DNA from: an uncultured Planctomycetales bacterium
Lineage (GTDB): Bacteria > Planctomycetota > Planctomycetia > Isosphaerales > Isosphaeraceae
Assembly: GCA_937907525.1 (NCBI GenBank)
Contig: CALCIB010000159.1
Span: 1-5,184 of the forward strand
DNA: 5,184 bases
Direction of reading: 5' to 3'
Positions 1 to 5,184 of this stretch are shown here, piece after piece. The first letter of the stretch is position 1. The number at the start of each line of letters is the position of its first letter. Both the position numbers and the translations under genes were made by a program. The notes under the pieces are model-generated. The model did no database searches. It was not told the DNA's origin and was given only the letters and a program-made list of their open reading frames with translations.

Positions 1-6
1 CTCGCC

Positions 7-53
7 CCCCTCATCCGGCCCTTCGGGCCACCTTCCCCCGCGAGGGGGGAAGG
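7..53 (+). repeat. Hairpin-forming intergenic repeat, left copy
   Basis: This copy has two adjacent stem-loops. Positions 17-21 (GGCCC) pair with 25-29 (GGGCC) around a TTC triloop. Positions 31-39 (CCTTCCCCC) pair over 9 bp with 45-53 (GGGGGAAGG) around a 5-base loop. The element opens with CCCCTCATCC. A second copy lies in opposite orientation at 5133-5178, so this is a dispersed element rather than a one-off hairpin. It resembles the REP-like palindromic elements common between genes in many bacteria. It ends 27 bases before the first start codon, leaving little room for a promoter between them. No T-run follows the hairpins on the + strand, so it is not a canonical intrinsic terminator. 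The strand label only records that this copy is inverted relative to the other. Confidence 0.8.
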
Positions 54-80
54 CCATTAGGATCCCCGGAGCCTTCCACG

Positions 81-1391
81 ATGCCTCGCCACGGATCGGT
101 TCGAGTCCGCTCGACCCTTTTGGCCTGCCTCCTCCCCTTGTTGCTGGGCGCGGACGATCGCAAGGTCGAGGTCCCCGTCGACGCCGACGGCGGCGTGGCG
201 GTCGAGCGGATCGTCGCGGCCCTCGCCGACGCGACGGGGATGGACGTCACGCCTCCCGACGCTAAGCTGACGCTGCCGGTCTGGGGACTCTCCGGCTCGC
301 TGGGACGGTCGGTGTTGAAGGACTGCCTGGGCGAGGACGTGACCTTCGAATGCGAGGCGTCCCGGATCGTCTTCCTCCTCCCCGACTCCCTGGGGCGGGC
401 GGACGCGCGCGCGAAGTGGCGCGGAAGGTTGGAGCGGATCGCGGCCGCGGCGAGGGAGGCGGCCGCGCGGAAGTCGCGGCTCGCGATGAACGCCCGACCG
501 TCGTACCGCCCCAACGACCCCTCGCGGCCGACGGTCTGCCTGGTCCACGGGCTCAACTCGTCGTCGGGTGGGTTCGTCCACATGATTCCGCACCTGGAGG
601 AGGCCGGCTACGGGATCGTCCTGTTCGACTACGCCTTCAACCAGCCGCTCGACGAATCGTGCGCGGAGTTCCGGGCCGACTGGGAGGCGTTCCGAAACCG
701 AGTCGGCGAGCGCCTCCCCTGGGCGATCCTGGCGCACTCGATGGGGGCCCTGGTGGCGCGCTCGTACGTCGAGGGGCCGGGGCGCGACGCGAAGGACGTC
801 GACTCGTTGATCCTGATCGCGCCGGTGAGCCAGGGGGCACACGTCGCGAGGCTTCAGCCGGTGCTTCAAATGGTCAACCAGTACGCGGCCGTGAAGCGCG
901 GACTGACCACGCGGGCGCTTGCCGAACTGGCCCAGACCGCCGGCCGCTCCGCCGACGACATGCTCCCCGACAGCCCGTTCCTGAAGAAGATCAACGCCCG
1001 GCCTCGCAACCCGGCGGTCCCCTATCACGTCATCTCCGGCGACGTCGGCCTTTTGACCGCCGAGGGACGCAAGCGGATCGAGGACCAGGTCGAACTGCTG
1101 GCCAACCGCGGCGGGGCCCTGGCGCTCCTGACTCGGGCGGCGGTCGGCGAGGTCGCCCCGATCCTGGACGAACTGACCGACGGCACCGGCGACGGCGCCG
1201 TGACGGTGGAATCGACCAAGCTGCCGGGCGCTCCCGATCCGATCGTCCTGGCCGCCAGCCACACCGAGTTGATCCGGGCCCCCAGCCAGTTCGCCGACCC
1301 CGGCCCGGTCGTGAGCATGCCCTGGGTCCTTCGTTGGCTCGAAAGCGACCGTAAAGGCTGGGACGACGCCGCCTCGCGCGTGGAACGCTGA
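81..1391 (+). CDS. Secreted alpha/beta-hydrolase (lipase/esterase type) with small N-terminal domain
   Basis: This 436-residue protein is predicted to be an exported serine hydrolase acting on an unidentified ester. Residues 1-24 look like a signal peptide: arginines at 3, 8 and 10, a leucine-rich core at 13-22, and probable cleavage after LGA. Residues 28-100 form a small strand/helix domain that resembles the STN fold of secretins and TonB receptors. Residues 102-138 are a charged, alanine-rich, probably helical linker. The hydrolase domain starts near 148 with VCLVHG, whose H156-G157 suit the oxyanion strand. The nucleophile elbow is AHSMG with Ser220. Asp371 in GDGAV and His394 in ASHTEL fit the rest of the triad. 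The layout recalls PGAP1-like/DUF676-type lipases. The ATG at 81 is chosen because GGAG at 68-71 lies 9 bases upstream and a good signal peptide follows directly. An LLAC at residues 13-16 could suggest a lipoprotein, but it comes too early in the hydrophobic core. The fold is secure; the substrate is unknown. Confidence 0.88.
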   Translation: MPRHGSVRVRSTLLACLLPLLLGADDRKVEVPVDADGGVAVERIVAALADATGMDVTPPDAKLTLPVWGLSGSLGRSVLKDCLGEDVTFECEASRIVFLLPDSLGRADARAKWRGRLERIAAAAREAAARKSRLAMNARPSYRPNDPSRPTVCLVHGLNSSSGGFVHMIPHLEEAGYGIVLFDYAFNQPLDESCAEFRADWEAFRNRVGERLPWAILAHSMGALVARSYVEGPGRDAKDVDSLILIAPVSQGAHVARLQPVLQMVNQYAAVKRGLTTRALAELAQTAGRSADDMLPDSPFLKKINARPRNPAVPYHVISGDVGLLTAEGRKRIEDQVELLANRGGALALLTRAAVGEVAPILDELTDGTGDGAVTVESTKLPGAPDPIVLAASHTELIRAPSQFADPGPVVSMPWVLRWLESDRKGWDDAASRVER

Positions 1392-1430
1392 CCGATCCGG
1401 GTCCGGGCTCTTGGGATCCGGCGCGGGTTC

Positions 1431-1439
1431 GATTACCCT
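1431..1439 (+). promoter_or_regulatory. Weak candidate promoter patch upstream of the peptide transporter
   Basis: The 118-base gap between the hydrolase and the transporter is almost entirely G/C, apart from this patch reading GATTACCCT. A TTGGGA lies at 1411-1416, giving a spacing of only about 14 bases if the -10 were GATTAC, which is shorter than the usual 16-18. A start site near 1443 would leave a leader of roughly 65 bases before the ATG at 1510. The match to sigma-70 elements is poor and promoter rules in this lineage are loosely known. It is listed only because the gap is long enough for the transporter-peptidase pair to need its own promoter. Confidence 0.15.
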
Positions 1440-1499
1440 GACCGGGCCTGGAAAGCCCCAGGGCGCGTCGCGCGCGGTCGTCCCGTCACCCCCACGCCC

Positions 1500-1503
1500 A
1501 GGA
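1500..1503 (+). promoter_or_regulatory. Ribosome-binding site setting the transporter start
   Basis: AGGA lies 6 bases before the ATG at 1510. It supports that start over the in-frame TTG at 1411, which has no clear ribosome-binding site and would add 33 Gly/Pro/Ser-rich residues unlike any POT-family N-terminus. Confidence 0.6.
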
Positions 1504-1509
1504 CCCGTC

Positions 1510-3045
1510 ATGTCGCCGAACGAAGAGCCCGAGCCCGCCGACGCCCCCGCACCGCACCGCACCGAGCGCCACCCGCCGGGTCTCTACGCGCTGTTCACCG
1601 CCGAGATGTGGGAGCGGTTCAGCTACTACGGCATGCGGGCGCTCTTGGTCCTGTACTTGACCAAGGCCCTGGGTTACGACGAACACGCCGCCTTCGCCGT
1701 CTACGCGGTCTACACCGGGCTGGTCTACCTCACGCCCTTGATCGGCGGGAGGCTGGCGGATCTCTACCTGGGCCAACGCAAGGCCGTGTTCGTCGGCGGC
1801 ATCGTGATGGCCCTGGGCCAATTCGCGTTGAGCCAGCCCTCGCTGCTCCACCTGGGGCTGGGGCTGTTGATCGTGGGCAACGGCTTCTTCAAGCCGAACA
1901 TCTCGGTGATGGTCGGGTCGCTCTACCCCGAGGGGGACGCCCGCCGCGACGGCGCGTACACGATCTTCTACATGGGGATCAACCTCGGCGCCTTCGTCGC
2001 CCCGTTCGTCGCCGGCACGCTCGGCGAGCGCTACGGCTGGGGCTACGGCTTCGTGAGCGCCGGCATTGGCATGATCCTGGGCGTCCTGACGTTCGCGATC
2101 ACCCAACGGTTCCTCCAGGGCGCGGGCCTGCCGCCGGGTCGCGAGGCCGCCGCCGACGCGGTGCTCTCGCCGCGCGACTGGATCGAGATCGTCGCGATCT
2201 CGGCGGGGCTGGCGGCCCTGACCTACGCGGCGATCCAGGGGTGGCCGACGATCCGGCCGCTCTGGTCGCCCGGGTTCACGGAGTCGTCGGACGCCGTCGC
2301 GATGCTCTACAAGGGGACGCTCATCATCGCGGGGTTGGCCCTGTTCATCTGGGCCACCGAGCGCAAGGCCGACGCCGAGATGGCGGCGCTTCACGAGCCG
2401 TTCACGGCCGTCGACTGGCAGCGGGTCGTGGTGATCGTCATCATCAGCCTGTTCTCGATCCTCTTCTGGGCGGGCTTCGAGCAGACGGGCACCACGCTCA
2501 ACCTGTTCGCCGACAAGCTCACGGATCGAAACGTGTTCGGATACGAAATTCCGACGTCCTGGTTCCAGTCGATCAACCCCGTCTTCATCATCACGCTGGC
2601 GCCGGTCCTGGCGGTCGTCTGGACCAAGCTGGCGGAGAGGAAGGTCGCGCTGCCGTCGGTCGCCAAGCAGGGGTTGGGCCTGGTTCTCTTGAGCGGGGCG
2701 TTCTGGTTGATGTTCTTCGCCGAGAAGCGCAGCGCGTCGGGCCCGGTCTCGCCGCTTTGGCTGGTGGGCGTGTACCTGATCTTCACCGTGTCGGAGTTGT
2801 TCCTCTCGCCGATCGGGCTGTCGCTGGTGACGAAGCTGTCGCACCCGCGGATCGCGTCGCTGATGATGGCGTTTTGGTTCCTCTGCACGGCCGCTGCGAA
2901 CTACCTCGCCGGCATGATGAAGGCCCTGGTCGCGCCTTACGACTTCAACCTCTGGATCGTGCTGGGACTGATGGCGTTGGTCCCCGGCCTGCTCATGCTG
3001 GCCCTGACGCCGCTTCTGGTGAAGCTGTCGCACGGTCGGGTCTGA
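1510..3045 (+). CDS. POT/PTR2-family proton-dependent di-/tripeptide transporter
   Basis: This 511-residue inner-membrane protein is a proton-coupled oligopeptide symporter of the major facilitator superfamily, close to the usual length of bacterial POT carriers. After an acidic, proline-rich cytosolic tail (about residues 1-24), the family hallmark ExxER is present as EMWER (Glu32, Glu35, Arg36), running into FSYYGMR. GGRLADLYLG (79-88) is the loop 2-3 motif. NGFFKPN (124-130) carries the conserved Lys128, and FYMGINLGA (153-161) is the PTR signature. In the C-terminal half, FWAGFEQTG holds Glu324, WFQSINPVFI (351-360) is typical of TM8, and SELFLSPIGLSL holds Glu429. These match acidic and basic residues known to couple proton and peptide binding in this family. 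I count about 14 hydrophobic segments: 12 core helices plus two between the halves at about 222-245 and 266-282, as in bacterial POTs. The peptidase gene follows after 32 bases, suggesting an operon. The family is certain; the exact peptide preference is not readable. Confidence 0.95.
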   Translation: MSPNEEPEPADAPAPHRTERHPPGLYALFTAEMWERFSYYGMRALLVLYLTKALGYDEHAAFAVYAVYTGLVYLTPLIGGRLADLYLGQRKAVFVGGIVMALGQFALSQPSLLHLGLGLLIVGNGFFKPNISVMVGSLYPEGDARRDGAYTIFYMGINLGAFVAPFVAGTLGERYGWGYGFVSAGIGMILGVLTFAITQRFLQGAGLPPGREAAADAVLSPRDWIEIVAISAGLAALTYAAIQGWPTIRPLWSPGFTESSDAVAMLYKGTLIIAGLALFIWATERKADAEMAALHEPFTAVDWQRVVVIVIISLFSILFWAGFEQTGTTLNLFADKLTDRNVFGYEIPTSWFQSINPVFIITLAPVLAVVWTKLAERKVALPSVAKQGLGLVLLSGAFWLMFFAEKRSASGPVSPLWLVGVYLIFTVSELFLSPIGLSLVTKLSHPRIASLMMAFWFLCTAAANYLAGMMKALVAPYDFNLWIVLGLMALVPGLLMLALTPLLVKLSHGRV

Positions 3046-3051
3046 CCCGGA

Positions 3052-3066
3052 TCGATTCGGAATCGA
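3052..3066. promoter_or_regulatory. Perfect 15-base dyad at the peptidase ribosome-binding site
   Basis: TCGATTCGGAATCGA is an inverted repeat of two 7-base arms around a central G, within the 32-base gap between transporter and peptidase. As RNA it could form a 6-bp stem (UCGAUU/AAUCGA) with a CGG loop. Its last two bases are the first two of the GAGGA ribosome-binding site at 3065-3069. It could be a protein-binding operator-like site, a small hairpin tuning translation of the second gene, or chance. No regulator is encoded in the window. Confidence 0.35.
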
Positions 3067-3069
3067 GGA
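3065..3069 (+). promoter_or_regulatory. Ribosome-binding site setting the peptidase start
   Basis: GAGGA ends 8 bases before the ATG at 3078 and is the best Shine-Dalgarno match in the window. The reading frame stays open far upstream, through the transporter gene, so this site and the signal peptide that follows are what fix the true start. Confidence 0.75.
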
Positions 3070-3077
3070 CTCACATA

Positions 3078-5102
3078 ATGAAGCTCTGGATCATGGGGGC
3101 GGCCGTGGCCGTGACTCTCGCCGCGACGACCGCCGAGGCCAAGCGGCCGATGACGACCGACGACCTCCTGGCCGTCAAGACCGTGGGCGACCCCCAGGTC
3201 TCGCCCGACGGCGAGCGGGTCGTCTACGTCGTATCGGAAATCGACAAGGACGCGGGCAAGACGAACTCCTCGCTTTGGCTGGTCGCGACCTCCGGCGGCG
3301 AGCCGCGGCGGATCACCACCGCGCCGGGGACGAACAACCACCCGCGCTGGAGCCCCGACGGCGAGACGATCGCGTTCGTCTCGTCACGCGGCGGCGCGTC
3401 GCAAATCTGGCTCATGCCGATCGCCGACGGCGGCGAGGCGCGCCAGTTGACGAAGCTGCCGATCGACGTCGACGGCCCGGTCTGGTCGCCCGGGGGGGAC
3501 AGGATCGCCTTCGCCGCGAAGGTCTACCCCGGAACGACCCCCGAGGAGACCGCCGCCAGGGACAAGGCGAAGGACGAGGTCAAGAGCAAGGTCCGAATTT
3601 ATGACGACCTGATGGTCCGTCACTGGGACGAATGGGACTCCGGCAAGCGGAGCCATCTGTTCGTCGCCGACGCCACGACCGGGGAAGCGGTCGACCTGAC
3701 GCCGAAACTGACCGTCAACGCCCCCCCCGCCCCCTTCGGCGGCTCCGGCGACTACGCCTGGTCGGCCGACGGCGCGTCGCTCGTCTTCACCGCCGAGCCG
3801 ATCAAGGATACGGCCTGGTCGACGAACTCCGACCTGTGGCTGGTCCCCGCGGCCGGCGGCGAGCCCGACAACCTGACCGCCGCCAATCCCGCCGCCGACG
3901 CCTCGCCGCTGTTCTCGCCCGACGGCAAACGTCTGGCATACATCGCGCAGGCCCGCGCGGGCTTCGAGGCCGACCTTTGGGGCCTCCACGTCCGCGACCT
4001 GGCGAGCGGCGAGACGAAGGACGTGAGTTCCCATCTGGACCGGCCGATCCAGGGCTTCGCCTGGCGGGACGCCGAGACGCTGATCGCCTCGATCGACGAC
4101 GGCGGCGACGTCGCCATCGTCGTCCTGTCGATCGGCGGCGACGGGAAGGTCGAACGGCTGGCGACGTCGGGCGTCAACAACGGCGTCTCGGTCGGTCCCC
4201 GGGGCGAGTCGTTCGCCTACGTCCACCACTCCGCCGCCGAGCCGGCCGAGGTTTACCTCCACGACGACCGGGGGACGAGAAAACTCACCGCGCACAACGC
4301 CCCCCTGCTCTCCCAACTCGACGTCAAGCCGATGGAGTCGTTCACCTTCAAGGGCGCCGGCGGCGACGAGGTTCAGGGCTGGCTGATGAAGCCGCCGGGG
4401 TTCGAGCCGGGCAAGAAGTATCCGGTCCTGTTCCTGATCCACGGCGGCCCCCAGGGGGCCTGGCACGACGAATGGCACGCGCGCTGGAACTACGGCCTGT
4501 TCGCCGCGCCGGGGTACGCGCTGGTGGCGGTCAACCCGCGCGGGTCGACCGGCTTCGGCCAGAAGTTCACCGACGAGATCAGCCGCGACTGGACCGGCAA
4601 GGTCCACGACGACCTGATGGCCGGGCTCGACCACGCCTTGAAGACTTACGACTTCCTTGATGAATCGAGGGTCGCCGCCGCCGGCGGCTCCTACGGCGGC
4701 TTCATGGTCAACTGGATCTGCGGCCACACCGACCGCTTCAAGGCCCTGATCAGCCACGCCGGCGTATTCGACCTGGTGAGCATGTACGGATCGACCGAGG
4801 AGTTGTGGTTTCCCGACTGGGAGTACGGCGGCCCGCCGTGGAGGGAGCTCAAGCACTACACCGACCGCTCCCCCAGCCTCTTCGCCGACCGTTTCAAGAC
4901 GCCGACCCTGGTCATCCACGGCGCCCTGGACTTCCGCGTCCCAGACGCCCAGGGCCTCGGCATGTTCACGAGCCTGCGCCGGGTGGGCGTCCCCGCCCGT
5001 TACGTCTGGTTCCCCGACGAGGGCCACTGGATCCTCAAGCCGGCCAACCGGATCGTCTGGTGGCGCGAGGTCCACGACTGGCTGGCGAAGTATCTGAAGT
5101 GA
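3078..5102 (+). CDS. Secreted S9-family peptidase, DPP5/acylaminoacyl-peptidase-like (S9C)
   Basis: This 674-residue serine peptidase is predicted to be exported and to release short peptides, probably dipeptides, from oligopeptide N-termini. Residues 1-21 are a signal peptide (Lys2, hydrophobic core, AEA cleavage site). An N-terminal beta-propeller follows, with PD40/TolB-like blade motifs: VSPDGERVVY (41), WSPDGETIAF (91), WSPGGDRIAF (136), WSADGASLVF (228) and FSPDGKRLAY (279). RHWDEW (181-186) followed by a KRSHLFV strand is a feature I associate with DPP5-like members. The C-terminal alpha/beta-hydrolase domain spans about 420-674. It has the oxyanion motif HGGPQG (455-460), the nucleophile Ser538 in GGSYGGF, Asp618 in HGALDFRVP and His650 in DEGHW, so the triad is complete and in the expected order. 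Length is typical for S9C enzymes. It sits 32 bases after the peptide transporter and probably shares its transcript. Periplasmic versus extracellular location cannot be decided. Acylaminoacyl-peptidase activity is the main alternative to dipeptidyl-peptidase. Confidence 0.93.
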   Translation: MKLWIMGAAVAVTLAATTAEAKRPMTTDDLLAVKTVGDPQVSPDGERVVYVVSEIDKDAGKTNSSLWLVATSGGEPRRITTAPGTNNHPRWSPDGETIAFVSSRGGASQIWLMPIADGGEARQLTKLPIDVDGPVWSPGGDRIAFAAKVYPGTTPEETAARDKAKDEVKSKVRIYDDLMVRHWDEWDSGKRSHLFVADATTGEAVDLTPKLTVNAPPAPFGGSGDYAWSADGASLVFTAEPIKDTAWSTNSDLWLVPAAGGEPDNLTAANPAADASPLFSPDGKRLAYIAQARAGFEADLWGLHVRDLASGETKDVSSHLDRPIQGFAWRDAETLIASIDDGGDVAIVVLSIGGDGKVERLATSGVNNGVSVGPRGESFAYVHHSAAEPAEVYLHDDRGTRKLTAHNAPLLSQLDVKPMESFTFKGAGGDEVQGWLMKPPGFEPGKKYPVLFLIHGGPQGAWHDEWHARWNYGLFAAPGYALVAVNPRGSTGFGQKFTDEISRDWTGKVHDDLMAGLDHALKTYDFLDESRVAAAGGSYGGFMVNWICGHTDRFKALISHAGVFDLVSMYGSTEELWFPDWEYGGPPWRELKHYTDRSPSLFADRFKTPTLVIHGALDFRVPDAQGLGMFTSLRRVGVPARYVWFPDEGHWILKPANRIVWWREVHDWLAKYLK

Positions 5103-5132
5103 CGTGGCATCGTCGGAGTCTTATGACGACAT

Positions 5133-5178
5133 CCCTTCTCCCCTTGAGGGAGAAGGTGGCCGAAGGCCGGATGAGGGG
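5133..5178 (-). repeat. Hairpin-forming intergenic repeat, right copy (inverted)
   Basis: This copy begins 30 bases after the peptidase stop codon and is the reverse complement of the left-end element apart from a few changes. Positions 5134-5142 (CCTTCTCCC) pair over 9 bp with 5148-5156 (GGGAGAAGG), loop CTTGA. Positions 5158-5161 (GGCC) pair with 5165-5168 (GGCC) around GAA. It ends in GGATGAGGGG. It could slow or end transcription or protect the 3' end of the peptidase mRNA, but no T-run follows, so it is not called a terminator. The 30 bases between the stop codon and the repeat show nothing recognisable. Confidence 0.8.
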
Positions 5179-5184
5179 TGGGCG

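Noticed and set aside
350..1354. 334-codon + strand frame overlapping the hydrolase gene
   Set aside because: It is an Arg/Pro/Gly-rich shadow in another frame with no motif.
1447..1462. Small stem CCTGG/CCAGG after the hydrolase gene as an intrinsic terminator
   Set aside because: It has only 5 bp and is not followed by a T-run.
1411..1509. In-frame TTG start at 1411 for the transporter
   Set aside because: It adds 33 residues of Gly/Pro/Ser-rich sequence unlike POT N-termini and lacks a clear ribosome-binding site. The ATG at 1510 has AGGA 6 bases upstream.
57..1562. Long open frame on the - strand opposite the hydrolase gene (501 codons)
   Set aside because: It is rich in Arg/Gly/Pro/Asp with no family motifs or domain pattern. 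Long antisense frames are expected opposite real genes at this G+C content, and the + strand gene has a complete catalytic triad.
1486..3033. Long open frame on the - strand opposite the transporter gene (515 codons)
   Set aside because: Its composition is dominated by Arg, Gln, Asp and His, as expected for the complement of a hydrophobic transporter. It shows no recognisable domain.
1608..3077. 490-codon upstream extension of the peptidase frame through the transporter gene
   Set aside because: The extension is an Arg/Gly/Asp-rich out-of-frame reading of the transporter. The real start at 3078 has a strong ribosome-binding site and is followed directly by a signal peptide.
3384..5075. Long open frame on the - strand opposite the peptidase gene (563 codons)
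   Set aside because: Low-complexity Val/Gly/Arg/Asp translation without motifs; it is a mirror of the peptidase coding sequence.
1..5184. Inverted repeats at both ends as termini of a composite mobile element
   Set aside because: There is no transposase or recombinase gene, no target-site duplication is visible, and the cargo shows the same base and codon use throughout. The repeats look like ordinary dispersed intergenic elements, and their position at the window edges may be coincidence.

Overview
This window is very G+C-rich and carries three complete genes, all on the + strand, between two copies of one hairpin-forming repeat placed in inverted orientation at the window ends. The base composition, the strong G/C preference at third codon positions, the long secreted hydrolases and the dispersed hairpin repeats suggest a high-GC Planctomycetota bacterium, perhaps Isosphaeraceae-like. 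That assignment is inference: no rRNA or other phylogenetic marker is present.

Layout. Positions 7-53 hold the first repeat copy. Positions 81-1391 encode a secreted alpha/beta-hydrolase of lipase/esterase type with an unusual small N-terminal domain. Positions 1392-1509 are a 118-base gap with at most a weak promoter candidate. Positions 1510-3045 encode a POT/PTR2-family proton-coupled di-/tripeptide transporter. A 32-base gap follows, containing a perfect 15-base dyad that overlaps the next ribosome-binding site. Positions 3078-5102 encode a secreted S9-family prolyl-oligopeptidase-type peptidase, most like S9C/dipeptidyl-peptidase 5. Positions 5133-5178 hold the second repeat copy.

How the genes work together. 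The transporter and the peptidase form a plausible two-gene peptide-scavenging operon: the exported peptidase would release short peptides outside the cytoplasm, and the POT symporter would bring di- and tripeptides in. The upstream hydrolase is separated by a longer gap and has no evident link to peptide use.

I see no mobile-element gene, CRISPR array, RNA gene or clear previously undescribed system. The most notable points are the structure-preserving differences between the two repeat copies, the possible secretin/TonB-N-terminus-like domain on the hydrolase, and the dyad at the peptidase start. There is no gene-free stretch longer than 300 bases.
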